Source: CAZNVB01 sp964576265
GTDB lineage: Bacteria > Acidobacteriota > Aminicenantia > Aminicenantales > UBA8522
Length of the DNA stretch: 20,043 nt
Assembly: GCA_964576265.1 (NCBI GenBank)
Contig: CAZNVB010000139.1
Coordinates: forward strand, 1 to 20,043
Direction of reading: 5' to 3'
A program made the translations under genes and the position numbers. The notes under the pieces are model-generated. The model made no database searches, was not told the origin of the DNA, and was given only the letters and a program-made list of their open reading frames with translations. How positions within the stretch are numbered: position 1 is the stretch's first letter; every line of letters starts with the position of its first letter. Shown here piece by piece: positions 7,149 to 15,549 of this stretch.

Positions 7149-7178
7149 TTGAAGACCGGCTGAACAAAGCATTATAAT
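7149..7178 (+). promoter_or_regulatory. Promoter of the glycosidase operon
   Basis: TTGAAG (7149-7154) and a perfect TATAAT (7173-7178) are separated by 18 bases. Transcription should begin near 7185, about three bases before the ATG at 7188, and no Shine-Dalgarno precedes that ATG, so the mRNA is probably leaderless. The -10 is part of the palindrome ATTATAAT (7171-7178), shared with the opposite promoter. Confidence 0.5.
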
Positions 7179-7198
7179 GGCTCATCCATGAAAGTCAA
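7171..7198 (-). promoter_or_regulatory. Promoter of the UPF0316 gene, sharing a palindromic -10
   Basis: On the minus strand TTGACT (7193-7198) and TATAAT (7171-7176) are 16 bases apart. The start would be near 7164, giving a leader of about 72 bases. The -35 lies inside the first codons of the divergent glycosidase gene, so the two promoters physically overlap and RNA polymerase could occupy only one at a time. Confidence 0.55.
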
Positions 7199-9230
7199 AG
7201 AACACTTCTATGCTCAGGACCCGCGGACCGGCCCGCCGGACGGATGGACGACGCTCGCCGGAGCCGAATACTATCTCCTCGGCAACGGCCGCATCCAAGC
7301 CGCTCTTCAAATTTGCTCCAAAGGCCGGGGGACGGCCGTCGGGCTCCTGATCATGGACCCGGAGAGCCTGAGACCGAAATCCGGCGCCCTCACCTTTGAC
7401 CCCAAAACGGGACTTCGACCAACTCTCATCGACATCGAAATCGACGGCGCCCGTTTCTTCCCCGAGCCAGGTAAAATAAAAGCAGGCTGGGGAAAAAAGA
7501 ATCCTGTTCCGTCGGTGCGGGTGACTTGGTCGGCCGGCCCTCTTCGCGTCGGCGAAACATTTTTTTGCCCCGACCGCACCCGGCCGAGGCTCGGCCGCGA
7601 GATCCGGCTGCAAAATTTCAGCCGAAAACCCGCCCGAGCGATTATCCGAACCGAAATTCCGGGGCAGATGCTCAAACGCCGCTTGAGGATCGCCCCCGGC
7701 GGTGTCGCGATGCTCAATATCGGATACCGGCTGATCGGCCGGCCCGGGAAGAGAAGAGTCCGAGCGTCCTGGATCTCTCCTCCCCCTCTCCACGGGGAGG
7801 CCATCGAATACTGGCGGCGGACCTCAAAAGTCAAATTCTCTGATCGTCTCCTCAACCATTTCTATGTCTCCTCGCTCTTCGGGCTCCAGGCGAGCCTCTC
7901 CGCTTCGGGGAAAACAGACGGCAGCATCTGGCAGTACAACCGGGAATGGACACGGGACCTCGCCGTCGTCTCCATCGGACTTGTTCTCTCCGGCCAATTC
8001 GAGCTGGCGAAAAAAGCCCTTCGACGTCTCCTGACGTCGTTTGTCACCCCGGACGGGGAGACGATCGATTCGAGCGAACGAAGGCCGGCCGAAGAATGCG
8101 AGCTCGACCAGAACGGCGTTCTTCTCTTCGCCCTTGAAACCTACGCTCTCTGGACAGATGACCTGTCCCTTCTGAGGAAATTCTGGAAAAAAATCGCTGC
8201 CGCGGCCGATTTTCCGCTTCGCGATGTCTTCCGCCATTCTCCTTCCGGTCTTCTCCACAACAGCCGCGAATTCTGGGAGCGCCATGAGGCTCACGGAATC
8301 GAGGATGGAATCGAACTCGCCCACCAGTTCTGGGTTTCGTTCGGACTCTCTTCTGCCGCCCGGATGGCCCTCCGGCTTCAAAAAAAGGACGAGGCGGCAC
8401 GCTGGGAAAAAGAAGCGCGGCGGCTGAAAAAAGCCATGCTCTCCGACCAGGAGTACGGGCTTGTCCACGACGGCACCCTGATCAAAAGACGAAAGGCGAG
8501 CGGAGAAATTCAGGATGAAATCCACCCCTCCTCTGCCTCAGGGCTTCCCGAGGAAGTTCCGCTCTTCGCACCGGGACGGCACGAACTCAACCCTGACACA
8601 TCCGTTGTTCTTCCGATTGCCTGGGAGTTTATCCCTCCCCGCTCAAAGTTGGCTCTGAAAACTCTCCACCAGATCGAAAAATTGTGGAACGAGCGTTGGA
8701 AAGGCGGCGGATACGGCCGCTACCGTATGAGCTCCGAACCGGATTCTCCCGGTCCCTGGCCGTTTCCTTCTCTTTTCGTTGCCCGAGCCTATTTTGAAGC
8801 GGGGAAAGATTCGAAGGTCTGGCGAGTTCTCCGCTGGTTGGGGCGGGTCCCCGGAGGGGGTGCCGGAACCTGGTTCGAATTCTACGGTCCCCGGCCTATT
8901 CCCCCTTATCCCCAGGTCGGAATCGTTCCCTGGACATGGGCGGAGATCCTGATCCTCATCTTCCATCATCTTGTCGGCATCCGGCCGGAAGGGAACGGTC
9001 TTCGTTTGAAGCCTCGCCTTCTTGCCGGGATGGACGGATTTCGCGCCTCTGTTCGCCTTCGAAAGACCAGGCTCAATCTGATTGTCGAGAGGGCTGATCG
9101 CCGCCGGCCCGGGTTCGAAACGGGCGGCAAGTTCTTCCCCTACTCCAAAGAAGGAGTCTTTCTCTCCTATCCCGATTCCGGAATCCGCATCAGAGCCTGG
9201 ATTCCTGTTTCCAGAGGAGATCAAAAATAG
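7188..9230 (+). CDS. Six-hairpin (alpha/alpha)6 glycosidase, GH15-like
   Basis: The 680-residue protein has an N-terminal beta-rich region (about 1-220) followed by an (alpha/alpha)6-barrel-type domain as in GH15 glucoamylases. Recognisable blocks are WQYNREWTRDLAVV (248-261), the GH15 substrate-site pattern; ECELDQNGVLLFALETY; and EFWERHEAHGIEDGIELAHQFW starting at Glu361, where Glu364 fits the general acid of the family's WE-R block. Near the C-terminus PWPFPSLFVARAYFEAGK and IVPWTWAEILILIFHHL resemble the final barrel helices. No signal peptide is seen, so it should act in the cytoplasm on imported oligosaccharides. The linkage it cleaves cannot be deduced, and other six-hairpin families are possible. 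It is the first gene of a four-gene operon and is followed after 15 bases by an alpha-mannosidase gene. Confidence 0.78.
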   Translation: MKVKEHFYAQDPRTGPPDGWTTLAGAEYYLLGNGRIQAALQICSKGRGTAVGLLIMDPESLRPKSGALTFDPKTGLRPTLIDIEIDGARFFPEPGKIKAGWGKKNPVPSVRVTWSAGPLRVGETFFCPDRTRPRLGREIRLQNFSRKPARAIIRTEIPGQMLKRRLRIAPGGVAMLNIGYRLIGRPGKRRVRASWISPPPLHGEAIEYWRRTSKVKFSDRLLNHFYVSSLFGLQASLSASGKTDGSIWQYNREWTRDLAVVSIGLVLSGQFELAKKALRRLLTSFVTPDGETIDSSERRPAEECELDQNGVLLFALETYALWTDDLSLLRKFWKKIAAAADFPLRDVFRHSPSGLLHNSREFWERHEAHGIEDGIELAHQFWVSFGLSSAARMALRLQKKDEAARWEKEARRLKKAMLSDQEYGLVHDGTLIKRRKASGEIQDEIHPSSASGLPEEVPLFAPGRHELNPDTSVVLPIAWEFIPPRSKLALKTLHQIEKLWNERWKGGGYGRYRMSSEPDSPGPWPFPSLFVARAYFEAGKDSKVWRVLRWLGRVPGGGAGTWFEFYGPRPIPPYPQVGIVPWTWAEILILIFHHLVGIRPEGNGLRLKPRLLAGMDGFRASVRLRKTRLNLIVERADRRRPGFETGGKFFPYSKEGVFLSYPDSGIRIRAWIPVSRGDQK

Positions 9231-9245
9231 TCAGGAGAAAATTCG

Positions 9246-11741
9246 ATGTCGGCTAAAAAAATCCATCTTGTCTCAAACGCTCATCTCGATCCGGTATGGC
9301 TCTGGGATTGGGAGGAAGGAGCCGGAGAAGCGCTCTCCACGTTCCGGGCGGCCGCTTCCTTTTGTGAAGAGTTTCCTGAATTCGTCTTCAACCACAACGA
9401 GGCCGTTCTCTACCGCTGGATCGAAGAATACGATCCCCGGCTCTTTCAGAAAATCAAGCGATTGATCAAACAAAAGAGGTGGCACATCCTCGGCGGCTGG
9501 TATCTCCAGCCCGATTGCAACATGCCCAGCGGAGAATCCTTCGTCCGCCAGATTCTGATCGGGAAGCGCTATTTTCAAAAAAAATTCGGCACCGAACCAA
9601 AAACCGCTTCCAACCTCGATCCTTTCGGCCACACCCGTGGTCTGGTCCAAATCCTGGCCAAGTCGGGCTACGATTCCTATATCTTCTGTCGGCCGGGTCA
9701 GAGCGACTGCCCGCTTCCCGGCGACGATTTCATCTGGGTCGGGTACGACGGTTCCGAGATCACGGCGGCGCGGGTTTCCGCCCACTACAACTCGCCCGCC
9801 GGCGCGGCAAGAAAGAAGGTCCTCGACTGGATCACCGCCAACCCGGATAAAAATCCGGGCCTCATCCTCTGGGGAGTGGGAGACCACGGCGGTGGAGCGT
9901 CCCGTGCCGACCTCGTCGAGCTCGAAAAGTTGATCAAAGAAAAAAAGGATGCGGCCATTGCCCATTCCTTCCCGGAGGCGTATTTTGCCGAACTCAGACG
10001 GAATAAAACGGTTCTTCCGCGTCACCAAAAAGACCTCAACCCCTGGGCGGTCGGCTGCTACACGACCATGGCCCGGATCAAACAGAAGCACCGCCAGCTC
10101 GAGAACGACCTTTTCCTGACCGAGAAAATGTCGGCCGCGGCTTTTTATCAAGGGCTGATGTCGTATCCCCAGAGAGAACTCCGCGAAGCCATGTTCGACC
10201 TGGCCTTTTCCGAATTCCATGACATTCTTCCCGGCTCGTGCGTCCCGCCGGCCGAGGAATCTTCGCTGCGGCGTCTCGACCACGGCCTGGAGATTCTGTC
10301 GAAAGTGAAAGCCCGGGCGTTTTTTGCTCTGGTCAATTCCGAGCCCAAGCCGGAGGAAGGAGAATTCCCGCTCCTTTTTTACAATCCCCATCCCTATCCT
10401 ATCCAGGGCATCTTTGAGTGCGAGTTTCAACCCTACGAAATCAACTGGTCGGGAGTTTATCTTTTCCCCCGCGTCTTCAAAGACGAGACTCCGCTCCCAA
10501 GCCAGCCGGAGAAAGAAGCCAGCAATCTCAATGTCGAATGGCGGAAAAAAGTCGTCTTCGCCGCCGAGCTCGCTCCGAGCCAAGTCAATCGTTTTATCTG
10601 CCGACTGGAAAAACGGCCCGAGCGCCCCAATCCCCGGCTCGCTCAAGACAACGCTTCGATCCGTTTCCTCACCTCCGATCTCGAAGTGGTGATCAACCTC
10701 CGGACCGGCCTGATCGACCGCTACCGCGCCCGCGGCATCGACTTCCTGGCCGAAGGATCTTTTGTCCCCCTGGTCATCAACGACAACGCTGATCCTTGGG
10801 CCATGACGGTCAAACAATTCCGCGATCTGGCCGGCCGGTTCGAGCTCCTTCCGCCGGACGAAGGAAGCGACGTTTCGGGGGTGGCCGCCGGACCGGCGGA
10901 TTCGGTTCGTCTCATCGAAGACGGCGAGGTGCGACAGGTCTTCGAATCCGTTTTCGGCTGGAGGCGCTCAGTCATTTTCACGAGATATAAGCTTCCTAGG
11001 CGGGGAACCGAAGTCGAAATCGAACTTCGCGTCCTGTGGAACGAAAAAGACAAGATGCTCAAGCTTGGCGTCCCGACACTCCTTCCAGACGCCCGCTATA
11101 TCGGTCAGACCGCCTATGGCATAGCCGAACTTCCGGCAGACGGCAATGAAGCGGTGGCTCAAAAATGGGTGGCGGTCGTTTCCCAAGACGCCGCTCTGAC
11201 CTGCATCAACGACGGAACTTACGGCTCGGATTTTTTCCAAGGCGAGATGCGTCTTTCCCTTCTCCGATCTCCCGCCTATTCGGCCGATCCGGTTTCTTCT
11301 GGACCCATGGTTGCCCAAGACCGCTATGTGCCGCGCATCGACCAGGGCGAACGGCTCTTCCGATTCTGGATGAACGGCGGCCCGCGCTCCGAACGCCTGA
11401 GAGCCGTCGATCGAGAAGCTCTGGCCAAGAACGAGAAGCCCTGGGGTCTTGCCTTTTTCCCGGCCGGTCGCGGAAAAAAGCCGTTGCCTTTTCTCGTTTT
11501 AACGGACGACGCGATCCAGGTGACGGCGCTCAAGAAAGCCGAGGATGGCAGCAATCTGATCATCCGGCTCTTCGAGCCGACCGGAGAAAAAAGAGAAACC
11601 ACGCTGTCTCTGCCCTGGGCAAGGGTACGGAAGAGGATCGTTCTTTCGCCGTTTGAGATTCGGACACTCCGCTTCGATCCGCGGACCCGCTCCTTCCGCG
11701 AGGTCGATCTCCTGGAAAGGGCTTTCAGAAAAAGCCGATGA
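9246..11741 (+). CDS. Alpha-mannosidase, glycoside hydrolase family 38
   Basis: The 831-residue enzyme begins with the GH38 zinc motif NAHLDPVWLW (His13, Asp15). It has GGWYLQPDCNMPSGESFVRQ, the nucleophile block NLDPFGH (Asp125, zinc/nucleophile region, with His129) and the GDHGGG motif (Asp213, His214 as another zinc ligand). Length and order fit bacterial GH38 retaining alpha-mannosidases: catalytic domain about 1-280, three-helix region about 280-370, then large beta-sandwich domains. The family removes alpha-mannosyl residues, and some members hydrolyse mannosylglycerate or 2-O-mannosyl compounds. No signal peptide is present, so it acts inside the cell. The start ATG has AGGAG nearby. 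The gene ends in an ATGA overlap with the URO-D-like gene, implying translational coupling. Confidence 0.93.
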   Translation: MSAKKIHLVSNAHLDPVWLWDWEEGAGEALSTFRAAASFCEEFPEFVFNHNEAVLYRWIEEYDPRLFQKIKRLIKQKRWHILGGWYLQPDCNMPSGESFVRQILIGKRYFQKKFGTEPKTASNLDPFGHTRGLVQILAKSGYDSYIFCRPGQSDCPLPGDDFIWVGYDGSEITAARVSAHYNSPAGAARKKVLDWITANPDKNPGLILWGVGDHGGGASRADLVELEKLIKEKKDAAIAHSFPEAYFAELRRNKTVLPRHQKDLNPWAVGCYTTMARIKQKHRQLENDLFLTEKMSAAAFYQGLMSYPQRELREAMFDLAFSEFHDILPGSCVPPAEESSLRRLDHGLEILSKVKARAFFALVNSEPKPEEGEFPLLFYNPHPYPIQGIFECEFQPYEINWSGVYLFPRVFKDETPLPSQPEKEASNLNVEWRKKVVFAAELAPSQVNRFICRLEKRPERPNPRLAQDNASIRFLTSDLEVVINLRTGLIDRYRARGIDFLAEGSFVPLVINDNADPWAMTVKQFRDLAGRFELLPPDEGSDVSGVAAGPADSVRLIEDGEVRQVFESVFGWRRSVIFTRYKLPRRGTEVEIELRVLWNEKDKMLKLGVPTLLPDARYIGQTAYGIAELPADGNEAVAQKWVAVVSQDAALTCINDGTYGSDFFQGEMRLSLLRSPAYSADPVSSGPMVAQDRYVPRIDQGERLFRFWMNGGPRSERLRAVDREALAKNEKPWGLAFFPAGRGKKPLPFLVLTDDAIQVTALKKAEDGSNLIIRLFEPTGEKRETTLSLPWARVRKRIVLSPFEIRTLRFDPRTRSFREVDLLERAFRKSR

Positions 11742-12877
11742 CTTCCAAAGAACGGGTTCGGGCTTGCTTGGAGGGCCGCATTCCGGACCGCGTGCCTTGG
11801 GGAGAATTCGCCATCGATTTCGACACGGTGGAAAAAATCCTCGGACACGAGACTTACCTCCGGGCCAAAGCGAAGTCCCAGATCGCCTTCTGGGAAGGCC
11901 GACATGAGGAAGTCGCGGCAAGCTACAGAGAAGATCATATCGAGCTCCACCGCCGGCTCGGTCTCGACATCGTCACCTTTCCCATGGCGACATGGGAAAT
12001 CCCGCTCCCGAGCGATGAGCCTCCCCCGCGACGCATCGACGAATCGACCTGGGAAGACCGGTGCGGCCGAATTTTCAAATATTCGGCCTTCACCGGGGAC
12101 ATCACCTGCGTCCGGGATCCGGTGGAGGAAGTTCGAAGCTATTCGGTCGGCGATTTCCAGAAGACCCCCTCTCCTCCGGCGCTTGATCCCCGATCATGGG
12201 AGATCCTCGAAAGCGTCATCCGGGAATTCAAAGACGAGAAATTCATCTGCGGCCCCTCCGGAGGAATCATCGGGTGCGTTCTTCCGGGCGGTCTCGAACG
12301 CGGTTCGCTTGCTCTTATCGAAGACCCGGATCTTATCACCGCAGCAACGGCCTACGCTCTTAAGCAACAGAATCTGGCCGACGAGACGCTCGTCCACCCC
12401 GACTCGGACGCCGTTCTTGTGGCCTATGATTTTGGGCATAAGACCGGACCGTTCATCAGCCCTGATATGTTTAGGCGCTATTTCCTCAAGGCCAACGCCG
12501 CCCGGGTGGAGAAATTGCACCGAAAGCAGGGCAAAAAAGTCATCCTCCACAGCTGCGGAAATGTGAATTCTTACCTTGATTTTTTCATCGAGATCAGGTT
12601 CGACGCTTACCAGTCGATCCAGGAATCGGCAGGGATGGACATCTGCCGGCTGAAAAAAGAGTACGGCCGGAAAATCACCCTCTGGGGAGGGGTGAGGCTT
12701 GAAAACCTCGTCGCCGGGACTCCGGAGGATGTCCGCCGGGACGTCCGCCGGGCCATGGAGTGTGCCAAGCCGGGCGGCCGTTTCATCCTCGGCACGAGCC
12801 ACAGCGTCGCGGTGGGCAGTCGTTATGAGAACTTTCTGGCGCTGGTCGACGAATACGAAAAAACCGCCGCCTATTGA
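11738..12877 (+). CDS. URO-D superfamily protein in the glycosidase operon
   Basis: The 379-residue protein shows the superfamily's landmarks: SKERVRACLEGRIPDRVPWGE at the N-terminus, GPFISPDMFRRYFLK, VILHSCGNV (His271, Cys273) and PGGRFILGTSHSVAVGS. It retains the His-X-Cys pair of methyltransferase-type members. The position of the third metal ligand (Cys in MtaA-like proteins) reads Thr-Ser-His-Ser (353-356). HemE's arginine-rich N-terminal motif is missing, so it is not a haem-pathway decarboxylase. Its ATG overlaps the alpha-mannosidase stop by four bases, and it overlaps or abuts the oxidoreductase gene, so its substrate is probably a product or precursor of glycan breakdown. The reaction is unknown; a methyl transfer or decarboxylation is inference. 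Confidence 0.85.
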   Translation: MTSKERVRACLEGRIPDRVPWGEFAIDFDTVEKILGHETYLRAKAKSQIAFWEGRHEEVAASYREDHIELHRRLGLDIVTFPMATWEIPLPSDEPPPRRIDESTWEDRCGRIFKYSAFTGDITCVRDPVEEVRSYSVGDFQKTPSPPALDPRSWEILESVIREFKDEKFICGPSGGIIGCVLPGGLERGSLALIEDPDLITAATAYALKQQNLADETLVHPDSDAVLVAYDFGHKTGPFISPDMFRRYFLKANAARVEKLHRKQGKKVILHSCGNVNSYLDFFIEIRFDAYQSIQESAGMDICRLKKEYGRKITLWGGVRLENLVAGTPEDVRRDVRRAMECAKPGGRFILGTSHSVAVGSRYENFLALVDEYEKTAAY

Positions 12878-12882
12878 ACAGC

Positions 12883-14097
12883 ATGAGCCAGCCGGTTTCC
12901 ATCATCCTGGTGGGAATAAGCGGCATGGGTTCGGTCTATCTCGACGCCTTGCTGGCAAAGATGGAGGAGGGAGCGATCCGCCTCGAAGCAACCGTCGAAC
13001 CGTTTCCGGAAAGATGCTCCCGGCTCAATGAGCTTCGCTCGCACCGCATCCCCGTCTTCGCTTCGCTCGAGGAATTTTACGCCCGTTCCTGGGCGGAGCT
13101 CGCCATCATCTCTTCGCCGATCCATTTTCACTCGGAACAGACGATCTTGGCTCTCTCCCGGGGAAGCGACGTGCTCTGTGAAAAGCCGCCGGCGGCCACG
13201 GTGCAGGAAGTTCGGGCGATGATCGAGTCTGAAAAACGATCCGGACGATGGGTCGCCGTGGGCTATCAATGGTCATCGAGTGCGGCCATCCAGGATCTTA
13301 AAAAAGATATCATGGATGGGCGATTCGGCAAACCGCGGCGACTCAAGTGCCTTTACCTTTGGCCCCGGGATGAAGCCTACTATGGACGAAATGACTGGGC
13401 GGGAAAAAAGAAAGACACCCAGGGCCGCTGGATCCTCGACAGCCCGGCGAATAACGCCATGGCCCACGACCTTCATAACATGTTCTATATTCTTGGCCGG
13501 ACGCGGGAGACGAGCGCCGTTCCGGTTCGCGTCGAAGCCGAACTCTACCGCGCCTACGGCATTGAAAACTCCGACACCGTCGCTCTGCGAGCATTGACCG
13601 AGGACGGCGTGGAGATCCTGTTCTACGCTTCTCACGCTGCGGGCGTCGATCAAGGTCCGATTCTCTTCTATGATTTTGAGAACGGATCGGTCAGAATAAA
13701 AGGAAGGAATGCGGATCTTTTGGCCCAGGTCGGCGATCTCGAGATCAATTACGGCTCGCCGGACAGCGAACCGCTGAGGAAATTGAGCCAAGCCATAACC
13801 TGCGTCAGGAGCCGCGGCCTCCCTCCCTGCGGCCTTGAGGCGGCCCTGAGCCAGACTCGGTGCGTCAACGGCGCTCAGGATTCCATGCCCAAGGTCGGGG
13901 AATTCCCGGCCCATCTTCTCGAAGTCCGCGGCGAGCCGGGAAGGCGGTCGATCAAGGTCCGAGGGCTGGACAGGGTCTTTGGCGATTGCTTTGAGAGGAA
14001 TTGCCTGCCCTCCGAACTCGGCGTCTCATGGGCGAAAAAAGGCCGAATGATCGACCTCCGCAGCTACACTCATTTTCCAGCTGGAACCTCTTTTTAA
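12883..14097 (+). CDS. Gfo/Idh/MocA family NAD(P)-dependent oxidoreductase
   Basis: The 404-residue protein opens with a Rossmann strand-turn VSIILVGISGMGS (glycine-rich loop, residues 5-17), followed by the conserved CEKPPAAT (Glu100-Lys101-Pro102), the family's nicotinamide-site motif. The C-terminal alpha/beta domain contains NNAMAHDLHNMFYILG (His195, Asp196, His198), matching the catalytic His/Asp region. These enzymes oxidise or reduce sugar or cyclitol hydroxyls. The substrate here is probably a sugar released by the upstream glycosidases. The start is ambiguous: ATG 12883 is used here, but an in-frame TTG at 12874 overlaps the URO-D stop (TTGA) and could initiate by re-initiation. It is the last gene of the operon. 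Confidence 0.88.
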   Translation: MSQPVSIILVGISGMGSVYLDALLAKMEEGAIRLEATVEPFPERCSRLNELRSHRIPVFASLEEFYARSWAELAIISSPIHFHSEQTILALSRGSDVLCEKPPAATVQEVRAMIESEKRSGRWVAVGYQWSSSAAIQDLKKDIMDGRFGKPRRLKCLYLWPRDEAYYGRNDWAGKKKDTQGRWILDSPANNAMAHDLHNMFYILGRTRETSAVPVRVEAELYRAYGIENSDTVALRALTEDGVEILFYASHAAGVDQGPILFYDFENGSVRIKGRNADLLAQVGDLEINYGSPDSEPLRKLSQAITCVRSRGLPPCGLEAALSQTRCVNGAQDSMPKVGEFPAHLLEVRGEPGRRSIKVRGLDRVFGDCFERNCLPSELGVSWAKKGRMIDLRSYTHFPAGTSF

Positions 14098-14103
14098 CCG
14101 AGC

Positions 14104-14118
14104 GCGGGCTAAACCCGC
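14104..14118. terminator. Short hairpin between convergent operons
   Basis: GCGGG and CCCGC flank a CTAAA loop in the 52-base gap between two converging operons. The 5-bp stem lacks a clear T-run on either side (minus side reads GGTTAAAA after it), so this is only a weak terminator candidate. Confidence 0.25.
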
Positions 14119-14149
14119 CAAGAAGAATCCGACGGTCTCCAACCGCGGC

Positions 14150-15535
14150 TCATGATTTCTTTTTTATCCAATAAAAATAGACCGGAATTCCCAGGCTGAG
14201 GAGGATCAGGCCGACAAAGGATTTTCCCGGCTGGGCAGTGATCGTATTCAAAAAAACACCGATATTGATCAACACAAAAAGGAACGGCAGAAGAGGATAG
14301 CCCCAGGTCCGGTAAGGACGGGGCGCGTCCGGCTGTTTGCGCCGGAGGACGAATACGGCCAGGCCGGTAACGGCAAAAAAGATCACCAGGGCGAAAACGA
14401 CATACTCATAAAGAGCCTGATAGGTCCCCGAGAGGCAGAGGAGGCAGGACCAGATCGCTTGACCGATGAGGGCTTTGGAAGGAACGCGGTACCGGGGATG
14501 GACATAGGCCATGCTTCTAAAAAACAATCTGTCCTCGGCAATGGCAAAATAAACTCTCGGGCCATAGAGGATCGTCGCGCTCAGACAGCCGAATGTCGAG
14601 ACCATGATCGCCGCTGAGATGATATCGGCCGCCGCTTTCCCGAAGAGCTGGCCGGCGGCCAGCTCGCCGATCCGGGCGACCCCCCTCATCCTCTCAACAG
14701 GAAGGGCAAGAAGATAGACGATGTTCATCAGGAAATAAACCAAAGTGACGGCCAGCGTGCCGAGAATCAGACCCAGGGGAATGTTTCGTTCCGGCCGCTT
14801 GATTTCCTCGGCTGTGCAGTTCGCCGAATACCAGCCGTCATACGTCCACAAAACGGCGATCAGGGCCAGGCCGAAGAGCTTGAGCCAGCCAAACCCAAAA
14901 CCCGGTCCTCCGGAGAACAGATCGTTAAAAGAAGTGATCCCGTCGCGGCGGCCGACGGTCAGGCCGAAGAAAACGATCGCGACGACGGACCCGAGACGGA
15001 GGAAAGTGAAGATATTTTGAACAACGGCGCCGGTCTTGACGCCGAAATAGTTGACCCCGGTAAGGACAACGATCGAGGCCGCGGCAACGAGCTGCCCGGC
15101 GGAAAGCGTATAAGGATAGCCAAGCCACATGGCATGGAAAACGACGCTCTTGGTCGAAAGCGCCGGGACAAAATAGCCGAAGAATTCGGCAAAACCGACC
15201 GCCAGGGCGGAGATTCCGCCGCCCATGATAAACCAGAAGAATCCCCAGCCGAAAAAATAGCCGGCAAAAGGCCCGTAGGCTTCGCGGAGATAGACATACT
15301 GACCTCCGGCCCGGGGGAACATGGCTCCGAGCTCGGCGAAGGTCAGGGCGCCGGCCAGGGTGATGAATCCTCCGCAGAGCCAGACGAGGAGAATCGAACC
15401 CGGAGAGGGGAGATCATCGGCGATAAAACCGGAAGTCATGAAGATGCCCGAACCGATGACCGCGCCGATGACAAGAAAGGTCGTATCCAGGAGACCGAGT
15501 TTCCGCAAAAGCTGAGGCCGCCGGTTTGCCGCCAT
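14150..15535 (-). CDS. APC-superfamily amino acid permease
   Basis: This 461-residue membrane protein starts with RKLGLLDTTFLVIGAVIGSGIF; residues 22-32 hold the APC signature GxVIGSGIF of the first, broken helix. About twelve hydrophobic segments follow, including FAELGAMFPRAGGQYVYL, the typical second and third helix region, and WTYDGWYSANCTAEEIKRPER after helix five/six. It imports or exchanges amino acids across the inner membrane; specificity is not evident. I choose the ATG at 15535, because the frame upstream runs back into the YfcC gene. An in-frame TTG at 15553 overlaps that gene's stop (TTGA) and is an alternative start. No Shine-Dalgarno precedes the ATG. It is the last of three genes transcribed from the promoter at 18160-18188. 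Confidence 0.9.
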   Translation of the reverse strand: MAANRRPQLLRKLGLLDTTFLVIGAVIGSGIFMTSGFIADDLPSPGSILLVWLCGGFITLAGALTFAELGAMFPRAGGQYVYLREAYGPFAGYFFGWGFFWFIMGGGISALAVGFAEFFGYFVPALSTKSVVFHAMWLGYPYTLSAGQLVAAASIVVLTGVNYFGVKTGAVVQNIFTFLRLGSVVAIVFFGLTVGRRDGITSFNDLFSGGPGFGFGWLKLFGLALIAVLWTYDGWYSANCTAEEIKRPERNIPLGLILGTLAVTLVYFLMNIVYLLALPVERMRGVARIGELAAGQLFGKAAADIISAAIMVSTFGCLSATILYGPRVYFAIAEDRLFFRSMAYVHPRYRVPSKALIGQAIWSCLLCLSGTYQALYEYVVFALVIFFAVTGLAVFVLRRKQPDAPRPYRTWGYPLLPFLFVLINIGVFLNTITAQPGKSFVGLILLSLGIPVYFYWIKKKS

Positions 15536-15549
15536 TGGGGATATTCGGT

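Noticed and set aside
9273..10817. A 514-codon open frame on the minus strand opposite the GH38 gene
   Set aside because: Its translation shows no family motif and it lies wholly within a well-supported GH38 gene; long antisense frames are common in GC-rich codons.
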